Assembly (NCBI RefSeq): GCF_000283155.1
Contig: NW_004454197.1
Location: forward strand, 16,007,658 to 16,071,657
DNA from: Ceratotherium simum simum
Taxonomy: Eukaryota; Chordata; Mammalia; Perissodactyla; Rhinocerotidae
Direction of reading: 5' to 3'
Length of the DNA stretch: 64,000 nucleotides
In this document: piece by piece, positions 38,291 to 49,600 of the stretch
Layout of the letters: each line of letters opens with the position of its first letter
Position numbering within the stretch: position 1 is the first letter of the stretch
Notes under the pieces: generated by a model
What the model saw: the letters and a program-made list of their open reading frames with translations, nothing else
What the model was told of the DNA's origin: nothing
Databases searched by the model: none
Program-made: the position numbers and the translations under genes

Positions 38291-40330
38291 TGTTGTTGAT
38301 CTCTGTCTTTTCTTTTTGATTGTTTCTTAAAATTTCCCTCTCTGCTTACATTATGCATCTGTTCTTGCATGTTGTCGACTTCTTCTGTTAGACCCCTTAC
38401 CATATTAATCACAGGTGGTTTAAATTTCTGGTCTGATAACTCCAATATCCCTGCTATGTCTGAGTCTGGTTGTGATGCTTGCTCCGTCTCTTCGATTTTT
38501 TTTTTTGCCTTTTAGCATGCCTTGTAATTTTTTGCTAAAAGCTAGACATGATGTACTTGGCAAAAGAAACTCTGGTAAATGGGGTTTTAGCAATGTGGTG
38601 GTGAGATATGGGGGAAGGGGAAGGATTCTACAGTCCCGTGAGTAGGTATGAGTCTATAAGTGCGCCTGTAACCCTGGTCTGTGAACTTCACAAGTGTTTC
38701 TTAGCCCCCCACACCCTGCTTAGGTTCATAGCAACTGTGAGATATGCAGAAGCAATGTACAGAATTCTGGAAGCCCTGAGAGTTGCAGCTCTTACCATCA
38801 AAACCAGGAGATGACCAACAACAGGATGGCTAGAGGGGGCTGGAGTTGGGTACTTCCCTTCTCCCAGGTTGCTTAAGTTCTGATAAAACTCCAATGGGTT
38901 AGACTCTGGTAAAATATTTTCTCTTGACTTCAAGCCCTGTTAGGAAGAACAGAATGCTCTAGTGCATTTCAGAAGGGTTGCTTTTCTTCTCCCCCTGCTG
39001 GAAGCATGAGATTTTTTCTGGTATTCTTTGTGAAAACCTGGTAGAGCTCCCGAGATAAAAATCATAAAAGTGTGAGGGGCCCCTTTCACTGGGCCCCCCT
39101 GGAGTTCCTAACTCTCAGAGCTGTCCACACTGAGCCTCTAGCAATTTGTGATTACAGCTCAGGTTTTCCAGCCCTGGTATGTTTCCCATAGAAGTTTCTG
39201 CTTGTAGGTTTCTGCGCTGGTAAGTTGTGATTCTGCATTTATGCTGGTTTATCTCTATAATTTTTGGTACAGTGTTTGACCTATGACCTGACTTCTCTGA
39301 TGGATCTCAGAAGAGTTGTTGATTTTTCATTTTGTTCAGTATTTTACTTGTTAGGATGGAGTGATGACTTCCAAGCTCCTTGCATGCCAGAATGGAAACC
39401 AGAAGTGATTATTATTATTTTTTATGCCTGGTAATTTTTATTGAATGTTGGACATTGTGTGTGAAAAATTAGAGAGTCTCAGAATGATATTCTCTTTTTC
39501 CAGAGATCCTTCACTCTATCATATAGCACACCATCAATCAGGGACTGAACTGACTTGAGCCTGCGTTTCCCTTTTTATAAGATTCTGTGTACTTCTTGCC
39601 TATCCCCACTCCTAGACTGTAGCCTTTCAGGGATCACAACTGAAGTTTTGGAATGTTTACCAATACCCTCCTCTTGGCTTATTCTCATGTCTATTTTTTG
39701 TCTCCCCACCACAGTGAGATGGCCAAAAATTCTACTCACCTTTCTGGTTCCTTTTTCCCTCAGTTTCTTAGTCTATTACACTACACAGCTTAAAAATAAG
39801 CAAATGCATCAACAGGAAAACTAGCACATGATGTGGCTCTCATTTCACTGTGCCCCACTTCTCTCAGGATCTCGGTTCCTCAAGACCTGACCCAAATCCA
39901 CTATCATTCCCCCAGTTCTGTGAGATGTGGAAAGCTCTGTGTAACTGATGTACTTTCCTTGGGTTCTGCTCATCTTTCAGACTGGTTCCTCAGCTGCTTG
40001 CTGAACACCAAAGTGAAGACTTGCAGAGGAGAAAACCTCACACAGTTCTCCACAGGATTGTGGCTCTCAACTCTTGGCTGTTTAAGTAGCTCCCCAATAC
40101 CTTCAGACAGATGTTTCTTTTATTTTCTTCAACTTTTCTCGTTGTTATTCTTGGAAGTATTGGTCTTAATAAGCAAGAATGGAAATATTGAGACCACTTA
40201 GTCAGAAGAAGTAAGAGTTGCAGCCAAATGTCCATAGCAATTGTGAGATAAGCAGAGGTGATGTAGAGAATTCTGGAAGTTTTTGGAGGGGCAACTCTTA
40301 CCATCCAAAGCGTGAGATGACCTATAGCCA
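38291..40330 (-). mobile_element. L1 5' region, antisense, with an internally repeated block
   Basis: Antisense L1 5'-UTR-like sequence (tctggtctgataactccaat; gtaattttttgctaaaagct). The block at 38727-38825 recurs diverged at 40229-40322, and the segment at 38515-38580 recurs near 39415-39480. Either two L1 5' ends or a duplicated 5' region is present. Confidence 0.55.
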
Positions 40331-40814
40331 CAATTGAAGAAGTTATGTTTCTCTTCAGATCAGAATCCTCTGTAATACATTGTATGGAGAGATGAGACTA
40401 CCACATACTTTATCCAGGGTGACCCCCGGGAGAGTAAGGTGGCAGCTCTCTGACGGATCAGAGAGGCAGCTTCTTGGACATTGGCTGGAAAAGAATTCTT
40501 CATAAAAGGGCCAGCGAAGGGCAGACCCATGGAGCCAGGGGCACTCCAGTGTCAGTGATGTGCTAGAGCTGCTCTTCCCAGCTCACAAGAGCCCATTGTG
40601 TGTGTCTTTTCCCAACTCTGTGTTGGTAGCACTGCATCAGTAGCATGAAGTTGGCCATACTAGGAGTATTTACACCATGGAAATCAGCAAGCACCATAAA
40701 TCAGAGCTTTATTTCGTCCACAGGGCTTATTGTAAAACATGTATCAGCTTTTACCACCTAGAGAGGGATTGTGTGGCAGAACACCAGGGTCAGATTTCAA
40801 GCCCTGTAGGTCAT

Positions 40815-40965
40815 GAATATCGAGGGCTGACTCAGTTCTAGGAACTGTGTTAAACTCTTTGCACACTGTCGGATCAAATCATGGAAGCTGGGAGATTTTA
40901 TGTGAGATCACATAGCAACCCAGGTCTGTCTGACCCCTAAATCCTTGTTCTTAACCACTGCTCCT
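40815..40965 (-). repeat. MIR (antisense)
   Basis: gttctaggaactgtgttaaa, gatcacatagcaacccaggt and ccttgttcttaaccactgct follow antisense MIR order. Confidence 0.6.
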
Positions 40966-40989
40966 TAAGAGAAAAAGATCGAGGTCCCC

Positions 40990-41149
40990 GGGGAAGAGGG
41001 AATTTCGCCTCCAGTCTGCCTTCAGACTCAAGCTGCAGCGTCATCTTGATCTCTAGCCTGCTGGTTTGTCCTGTAGATTTCAGGCTTGCCAGCCTCCATA
41101 ATCGCATGAGTCAATTCCATACAATTAATTTCTCTCTCTCTCTCTCTCC

Positions 41150-41184
<35 letters not shown>

Positions 41185-41235
41185 CACCCTATTGGTTCTG
41201 TTCCTCTGGAGAACACTGGGTAATACAACAGACTT
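40990..41235 (+). mobile_element. MaLR-type LTR 3' portion, split by a CT/CA microsatellite
   Basis: gccagcctccataatcgcat, gagtcaattccatacaatta and cctattggttctgttcctct followed by ggagaacactgggtaatac are the 3' end of an ERVL-MaLR-like LTR (old endogenous retroviral remnant, no coding sequence). A CT then CA array at about 41132-41192 sits in the usual AT/CT-rich position. The subfamily is uncertain. Confidence 0.55.
41132..41192 (+). repeat. CT then CA compound microsatellite
   Basis: tctctctctctctctcc passes into cacacacacacacacac with one aaac interruption. Confidence 0.9.
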
Positions 41236-41439
41236 TTGTATAAGGGCCTATGGGGACATAGTTGCAGAAGCTGTTGTTTTTTGTGGGCCCAGGAATTTGA
41301 AGCGCAAGCTAAATGACAAGGCTGCTGAGGGAGTCACTGAGGGAAGAGTTTGGGGATGCTGAGGAGTTCCCTGGGACTGGGAGAGTGGTAGGCAGGGCCT
41401 GGGAGAGGAAGTGGAAATGGAGAGTAGATTCTGAAGGGC

Positions 41440-41705
41440 CAACCTAGTTTGTACTTTTAATAACGTGCTCCCCAGGCAATGGGGAGCCATCAGGGGTTTC
41501 AAGCAGTGAATGCCTGGGTCCGTCGACTTTCTCCTAAGGCTCCCTAGGAATGGATGCAGTGGTAGGATGGGAAAAGGGTGATGACGGGGGTAGTGAAGAG
41601 GTGCTGGCTGTAGCTCAGAGAGTGAGAATGTGATTCTGAGCCAAGGCAGCAGCAGTGAGGATAGAAAGGACAGAGATGGATTTGAGAAAAATTGTCGTTC
41701 ATTTC
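41440..41705 (-). mobile_element. L2 fragment (antisense)
   Basis: caatggggagccatcagggg, ttcaagcagtgaatgcctgg and the ggaatggatgcagtggtagg region follow the antisense L2 ORF2 3' consensus. It accounts for the Pro/Leu-rich open frame on the - strand here. Confidence 0.6.
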
Positions 41706-42908
41706 TTGTTGTTGTTGCACCTGTTTGGTGACGCCTGTATCCTGAACAAACCCAACCACCTGTTTTCTCTATTCCTATACCCAGACAGTGGAGCACAGGT
41801 GATGGAAGCTACACAACAGAGCAGATTGCTGTGGTTATAAATTCATGATCACCAGTCTCAAAGAGACCTGGAAATTCTACTAGGACTTTCAATCTTCACT
41901 TTCTCCAGAAACTGTTCACACTTGTAAATGAGTGAACATGCCTCCTCTCCTCTCACTCAACATTTTTCAAATTAAACATTTTATAAAATTTTGAGATAAT
42001 TATAGATTCACATGTAGTTGTAAGAAATAACACAGAGAGATTGGATGTACTCTTTGGTCAGTATCCTCCAATGGTAACATCTTGCAAAACTCTAGTACAA
42101 TATCACAATCAGGATATTGACATTGATACGGCCAAGACAGAAAATATTTTCACCGTCACAGGACTCTTCATATCGTCCTTTTAAAACCATACCCACTTCT
42201 CTCTGCCCCTCCTTAACTCTAGGCAACCACTAATCTGTCCTCCATTGCCATAATATTGTCATTTCAAGAATGTTATATATGTAGAATCATGCAGAATATA
42301 ACTTTTGGGGATTGGCTTTTATCACTCAGCCTAATTCTCTGGAGATTCTTCCAAGTTGTCACGTGTATTAATAGTTTGATCCTTTTTATTGCTGAGTAAT
42401 ATTTCATGATATGGATATTCCACTGTTATTTTAATCATCCACCTCTTGAAGGACATCTGGGTATTTCCAGTTTTGCCTACTGCAAATAAACCCGCCATAG
42501 ACATAACATGTACAGATTTTAATGTGAACGTAAGTATTCATTTTTATGGAATAAAAATCCAGGAGTGCAATTGCTGGGTTGCAACTGCTATGATAGTTAC
42601 ATGTTGGTTTTATGAAACTGCCAAATGGTTTTCCAGAGTGGCTGCACCATTTTACATTCCCACCACTGATATAGTGGTGAACCAGTTTCTTCACATCCTC
42701 TCTAGCATTTGATGTTGTCATTATTTTTTGTTTTAGCCGTTCTAACAGTTTGTAGTGATATCTTGTTGTGGTTTTCATTTTTATTTATCTAATTACTAAT
42801 GATATTGAATGTCTTTTCTTGACATCTGAATATCCTCTTTGGTGAAATGTCTCTTTGCATCTTTTGCCTATTTTCTAGGTTATTTTACTGTTCAGTTTTG
42901 GGAGTTCT

Positions 42909-43105
42909 TTTTTTTTTGGGAGGAGGAGGAAGATTGGCCCTGAGCTAACATCTATGCCAATCTTCCTCTATTTTGTATGTGGGACACCACCACAGTGCTG
43001 CTGGATGAGCAGTGTGTATGTCCATGCCTGGGATCTGAACCCGCAAACCCTGGGCCGCTGAAGCGGAGTGCGCAAACTTAACCACTATGCCACCAGGCCT
43101 GCCCC
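42909..43105 (-). mobile_element. ERE-type SINE, antisense
   Basis: Reversed perissodactyl ERE (tRNA-derived SINE): a poly(T) start, aagattggccctgagctaac, tgggatctgaacccgcaaac and ending ccaccaggcctgcccc. Flanks ttgggagttct (42898-42908) and ttgagacttct (43106-43116) look like an aged target duplication with two mismatches. It lies inside the old L1. Confidence 0.8.
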
Positions 43106-43917
43106 TTGAGACTTCTTTATACATTCTAGATACTAGTCATTTGTCAGATATGTGGTTTGCAAATATGTTCTCCCATTCTATAGCTTGCCTTTTCAGACCT
43201 CACAGTGTCTTTCACACAGCAAACATTTTAAATTTTGATGAAGTCTAATTTATCAATTTTTTACTTTATGAATAGTGCTTTTGATGTCAAGTTTAAAAAC
43301 TCTCTGCCTGGCCTTAGATCTCAAAGATTTTCTCTTATTTTTTAATAAGTTGTCTTATAGTTTTACATTTTACATTTAAGTTTGTGTTCCATTTTGAGTT
43401 ACTTTTTGTATAAGGTGTGAGACTTAGGTCAAGTTTCATGTTTTTGCCTGATGAAGGCCAATTGCTCCATCACCATTTGTTAAAATGGCCAGCTTTCCTT
43501 TTTTGACTTACTTTTACTTTTTTTTCAAAAATCAGTTGGGCATATTCATGTAAGTCTATGTCTGGGTTCTTTATTCTGTTCCATAGATCCATGTGTGCAT
43601 CCCTCCATCAGTACCATCCGTCCATCAGTACCACACTGTCTTGATTACTGTAGCTATACAAGTCTTGAAATCAGACAGACTGATTTATTGCCCTTTATTC
43701 TTCTTCAAAAGTTTTTTGCTATTCTAGTTCTTTGCCTTTTCATTACATTTAGAATAACATTTTCCATACCTATAAAATTCTTGCTGTGAATTTGGTAGTA
43801 ATTGCATTAAACTTGTCTATCAATTTGGGGAGAATTAACTTCTTTACTACGTTGAGTTTTTCAATCTATGAACACAGTGTGTATCTCCATTTATTTAGAT
43901 CTTATCTGATTTCTTTT

Positions 43918-44163
43918 CTTTTGGTTTTTTTTTTTTTTTTGGGGAAGAAAAATAACCCCGAACCAAAAACCGGTGCCAATCCTCCTCTTTTTGCTGAGGA
44001 AAATTGGCCCTGGGCTAACATCCGTGCCCATCTTCCTCTACTTAAATGTGGGATGCCTGCCACAGCATGGCTTGATTTGAATCTGCGAATCCTGGGCCGC
44101 CAAAGCAAAGCATGCAAACTTAACCACTATGAACTTAACCACTACAACACCAGGCAAGCCCCC
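43918..44163 (-). mobile_element. ERE-type SINE, antisense
   Basis: A second reversed ERE with a 16-base T run, aaaattggccctgggctaac, tgaatctgcgaatcctgggc and a duplicated aacttaaccacta segment near its end. Flanks tatctgatttctttt (43903-43917) and tatgtgatttctttt (44164-44178) are a 15-bp target duplication with one mismatch. Confidence 0.85.
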
Positions 44164-44235
44164 TATGTGATTTCTTTTATGAAGAGTTTGTAGTTTTTGG
44201 CATAAAGTCCCATACATATTTTATTATATTTACAC

Positions 44236-44801
44236 TAAAGTATCTTATGTTTATTTATTTATTTATTTTTTATTGATGTCATAATAGTTTATAACATTGT
44301 GAAATTTTAGTTGTACATTATTATTTGTTAGTCACCATATAAATATACCCCTTCACCCCTTGTGCCCACCCCCAACCCCCTTCCGCTTGGTAACCACCCA
44401 CCAAACTGGTCTCTCTGTCTGTATGTTAATCTTCCACATGTGAGTGAAATCATATGGTGTTTATCTTTCTCTGTCTGGCTTATTTTGCTTAACATAACAC
44501 CCTCCAGATCCATCCATCCAATCAACCGAATGGGACGATTTTGTCTTTTTTTATGGCTGAGTGGTATTCCATTGTATATATACACCACATCTTCTTGATC
44601 CAATCATCAGTCGAGGGACACTTGAGTTGCCTCTACGTCTTGGCTATAGTGAATAATGCTGCAATGAACATAGGGGTGCATAAGCCTCTTTGGATTGTTG
44701 ATTTCAAGTTCTTTGGATAAATACCAGTAGGGTAGCTGGATCATAAGCTACTTCTATTTTTAATTTTTTGAGAAATCTCCGTATAAAGTATCTTATGTTT
44801 A
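44236..44801 (-). mobile_element. Younger 5'-truncated L1, antisense, with exact 18-bp target duplication
   Basis: The body 44254-44783 is the reverse of a recent L1 3' end: an A-tail read as ttatttatttatttatttt, then the 3' UTR and ORF2 C-terminus. TAAAGTATCTTATGTTTA occurs at 44236-44253 and 44784-44801, so the insertion is precisely defined. It interrupts the older L1, and the host sequence continues after it. Confidence 0.9.
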
Positions 44802-47800
44802 AAATAAATAGTATTATATTTTAAATTTTGGTATTCGTGTGTTCATTTCTAGTATATACAAAAACAACTGATTTTTCTATGTTTATTTTGTATCCTGCAA
44901 TCTTACTGAAATTATGTATTAGTTCTAAGAAGTTTTTTTTTTGTAGATTTCTTGGAATTTTCTATGTAGGCAATCACGTCATCTTCAAATAGAGGCAGTC
45001 AGTTTCATTTTTCCTTTCCAATCTGTACGTCTTTTATTTCCTTTTCTTGTCTTATTGTAGTAGCTAGAACATCCAGGACTATGTTGAATAAGACTGATGA
45101 AAGTGGATATTCTTTTTTTGTTCTTAGTTCATTCTTTCATCATTAAGTGTAATGTTAGATGTAGATTTTTTGATAGATGTTCTTTATCAAGTTAAAGAAG
45201 TTTCTCTCTATCTCTATTTTCCTGAGAGTTTTTGTCGTGGGTATTGAATTTAATCAAACGCTTTTTCTCATCTGCTGATATGATTATGTGATTTTTTTTT
45301 CCTTTAACTTTTTGATGTGATGAGTTGCATTGATTCATTTTCAAATACTGAGCCATGTTTACATCCCTGGAATAAACCTCACTTCATCATAGTGTATAAT
45401 TGTTTTTATGCATTGATGAATTCTATTTACTAATATATTTTTAAGGATTTTGCATCTATATTTAACAGGGATAAATATATTCAGAGTTTCTTTTTTTGTA
45501 CTGTCTTTGTTTCGTTTTAGTATCAGGTAATACTATTTTCATAAAATGAATTGGGGAGTCTTCCCTCCAGCGCTGCTTTCTGGGAGTGATTGTGTACAAC
45601 AGCTATTAATTCATCTTAAATATTTGGTAGAATTCATCGGTGAAATCTTCTGGGTCTGCATTTTTTGGGGCTTGATGGTTAAATAATAAATTCAATTTCA
45701 TTAATAGCCTATTGAAATTATGTTTCATATTGGAAGAATTGTGGTAATTTTTGTTTTTTGAGGAATTCATCCATTTCACCTAAGTTGTCAAATATGTATT
45801 TGTAGAGTTGTTCATAATATTGCTTATTATCCTTTTGATGTCTACAGGGTCTGTAGTGATACCTTATGTTTCATTCCTGATATTAGTAATTCATGTCTTT
45901 TTTCTTTCTTTGTCAGTGTTGCTAGAATTTTGTTGATTTTATTGATCTTCTCAAAGAACCAGATGTTTCTTTCATTGATTATCTCTATCGTTTTTCTGCA
46001 AGCAATTTTATTGATTTCTGCTCTTATCTTTATTATTTCCTTCCTGTCGATTGTTTTGGATTTATTTTACTCTTTTCTCCTAGGGTCTCCATGTGGAGGC
46101 TTGTATTATTGTTTTGATACTTTTCCTTTTTCTAATGTATGTGTTTAGTGCTAAACATTTTCCTCTTAGCACTGCTTTCACTGTGTCCCATAAATTTTGA
46201 TTTTCCAATTCATTGAATTTTTTTATTTTCCTAGAGACCTTTTCTTTGATATTTGGTTTATTTTGAAGTATATATTTTTGTTTCCAAGTGTTTGGAAATT
46301 TTCCTGTTATATATTTTTAATTTATTTCTAGTTTGAATCCATTATGGTCAAAGAATACACTCCGTATGATTTCAGTTCTTTTAAATGTGTTTTGCATTAT
46401 TTTATGGCCCAAGATGTGGTCTATCTTGGTATATGTTTTACAAGAACTTGAGACTAATGTATATTCTGCTGTTGTTGGGGGAGGTATTCTATAAATGTTG
46501 ATTAGATCTCGTTGATTGATGATGTTGTTCAGTTCTATATTCTTGCTGACTTTTTGTCTAGTTGTTTTATTAATAATTGAGAGGGGCATATTGGAGTCTA
46601 CACTGTAATTGTGGATTTGTCTATTTTCCCTTTCAAGTCTATGAGTTTTTGCTTCACATATGTTGCAGCTCTATTGTTTTGTGTATACATTTAGGATTTC
46701 TATGTCTTCTTAGTAGATTGGTCCTTTCTAAATTATATGTCTCTCTCTGTCTCAGGTAATAATTTGGTTTGCTCTGAAGTGTACTTTATCCGATAGTAAT
46801 GCAGGCACTCCTCCTTTCCTTTGATTAATGTATATATAATATATCTTTTCCATCCTTTTACCGTCAACTTGCCTATATCAGTATTTTTGTAGTTTTAAAA
46901 AAATAAACAGCATATAGTTGGGTCATGTTTTTAAATCCACTCTCCAAATATCTGTCCTTTATTATAATTATTCATTTGCTAGAACTTAAGTCTCCTATTT
47001 TTTTTGTCTTTGTTCTCTCTTTTCTCTATTATTTTGTTTCCTTTTTCTTGCTTTCCTGTGGGTTATGTGAACTTTTTTTTTCAAATCCCATTTCCATTTT
47101 TATATAGCATTTTTGAGTGCATCTCTTTGCATTGTTTTCTTAATGGTTGCTGTAGGTATTACATTATATATACATAACATCACTGTCTACTGGTGTTGTT
47201 CTTTTACCAACTTGAGTGAAATGTTGTAAACTTACTTTTCTCTCCATCCCTTTACCTTTTCTGTTTATAATATAATTACCTTAAATATTTCCTTTATGCA
47301 CATTTAGAACCACATCAGATTGTTATAATTTTTGCTTCAAACATCAAATATAACTTAGTAAACTCAAGAGAAGAAGGAAAGCCTATTGCATTTACCAATA
47401 TTTGTGCTTATGTGTACTTTCTTCTTTCCTGATGTTCCAAGATTCCTTCTTTTATCATTTTCTTTCTGTTTAGAGAATTTCCTTTAATCATTCTTTTAGG
47501 GTAGATCTGTTGATGACAAATTATCTTACTTTTCCTTTATCTGAAACTGTCTCTATTTCCTCTCCTTTCCTGAAGGATATTTTTGCTGGATATGGGATTC
47601 TTAGTTGACACCTCTTTCCTTTCAGCACTTGAAAAATGTTGTATCACTGCATTTTGGCCTATGGTTTCTGATGAGAAATTCACTGTTATCAAAATTGTTT
47701 TTACTTTATAAATATGGTGATGTTTGTCTCTTCCTGCTTTCAAGATATTTTCTTTGTGTTTAGTTTTCATAAGTTTGACTATGATATGTAATTATGTGGA

Positions 47801-49209
47801 TTTTTTTGGTTTATCCTGTTTGGGATTCACTCAGCTTCTTGAATCTGTAGGTTTTTGTCTTTTGTGAAGTTTGAAAAGTTTTTAGCCATTATTTCTTCAA
47901 GTACTTTTTCAATCCTGTCCTTTCTCCTCTCCTGTGTGACTCCAATGATATGAATGTCAGATATTTTTATAATATCCCACTGGTCCCTGAGGCTCTGTTC
48001 ATTTTTCTTGAAGTCTATTTTCTCTTGTTTGTTCAAATTGGGTAATTTATATTGTTCTCTCTTGAGGTCAATTGATTCTTTCTTCTGCTCCCTCCACTCT
48101 GCTCTTTAGCCCATCCACTGAGTTATTTTTTTCCTTTTCTTTTTGTTGTTGTATTGTTCAGCTTTAAAATTTCCATTTGGTTCTTGTTTATATCTCCTAT
48201 TTATTTGTTGAAACTTTCTGTTTCTTTGGTGAGACTTTCTTTCTTTCCTTTTTCATTTATTTCAAGCACATTGAAGGATTTTTTAATGATAGCTGCTTTA
48301 AAATCTTTATCAGATAATGTCAGCATCACGGTGGTCTCAGTGTTGGCATCTATTGATCATCTTACTTCATACAGTTTGAGATGTTCCTCGTCTTGAAATA
48401 ATGAACGATTTTCAATGGAAATCTTGACATTTGGGGTATTATGCTGTGAATCTCTGGGTTTTATTTAAACCTTCTGCTTTAGCTGACCTCCTCTCACTGA
48501 TACTGCTCTGATGGGAGAAGGCGTAGGCACTGCCTGTTTACTTTCATGAAGGAGTAGAAGTTTAGGTTCACCACTTGTCTTCCATTGACATCCAAGATTG
48601 GAGAACACTTTGTTACTTCTGAGTAGAGGTGAAATTTTCAGCTCCCCACTAGGCCTCCATTGACACCAGGATGGAGGGTGCCTCATTACTGTTGGGCAGT
48701 TGTGAAAGTCTTGACTCTCCACCAGGTCTCCTTGGATACTATCCCACTTCTTAGGGAGAAGGGTAACTTTTTTCTTCTGGCTCCCTACTTAGCCTTCTCT
48801 GTTAGCACCCCAGCTGGGGGAGAGGTGCTTTGTTACCATCTGACATGGGTTGAAGTCTAGACTCCCCACTTGGCTTTTGTTGATGTGGGTAGAGGTGGGG
48901 CCATGTGTTTTTCTGCTATGTTTCATTATTGTAGAGTAGTTATTGTCTATCATTTTCTGTCTTGCTGGGCTATCTATTTCTTGGTCCTTTGGCTAGAGAG
49001 AGCAGGCTTTTGTTGAAACTATTTTTGTCTGTGCCTATTAGTGTTCCCAGGTTGCCTGCTTCTTCAGCTCTCTGTCTGGGATATATGAGACAAAAAGAAA
49101 ACACAGGGAACTCACTACTATGTTGTTCCTTCTCATCCCAAAGCCTAGCCAGTCTGCCACCTTCTCTTCACCTTTCAGAGTCTTCTTCTGTTTGTTTATA
49201 CAAAATGTT

Positions 49210-49255
49210 AAAATATACTTGTATATATATATTGTATATATATAATGTAGTTAGA
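49210..49255 (+). repeat. TA-rich tract
   Basis: tatatatatattgtatatat and related bases next to the 5' edge of the antisense L1. Confidence 0.7.
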
Positions 49256-49600
49256 GAGAGAAATAGGGAAGAGTTTGTCTACTCCACTTTCCTTGAAGCA
49301 GATTCCTTCCTCAATTTATTTTTTCCCAATATCCACTTTATAGAAAAAAAGGAAACACAGTAGAAGCTATCAAACATGAATTCACTTGCATTCCCAATTA
49401 CAAACCTATGAAATGATGTGCATCTGCCCCTAATTACTTCCCCTTTTTTTCTTATAACAGAGGAGCCTTCCCACCTGGGAGCTAAGACCACACCTACTGA
49501 ACACTAGATTTCATCCAGTCCTGTTTCCCCAGGAGCATTAAAAAATAGATTAATTATCTTTCCTTTCCCTATACATAGATTCTTCCTGTTAACTAGATTT
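49256..49600. other. Unassigned AT-rich sequence
   Basis: No gene and no repeat that I can name. Includes a gag-rich start and a cttcccacctgggagctaag segment that looks like part of an old dispersed repeat. Confidence 0.4.

Larger units (their letters stand above)
41940..49200 (-). mobile_element. Long old L1, antisense, with three later insertions
   Basis: Read on the - strand: 3' end about 41940-42300, ORF2 RT and endonuclease remnants about 42300-46800, then 5' region to about 49200 (antisense ggttaatttctat-type and tttggccattatttcttcaa-type sequence). Removing the two EREs and the young L1 leaves roughly 6.2 kb, close to a complete element. Coding frames are destroyed by stops and indels. 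Confidence 0.8.

Noticed and set aside
41248..41796. 182-codon frame on the - strand
   Set aside because: Largely explained by an antisense L2 fragment; Pro/Leu/Ser-rich with no conserved protein pattern.
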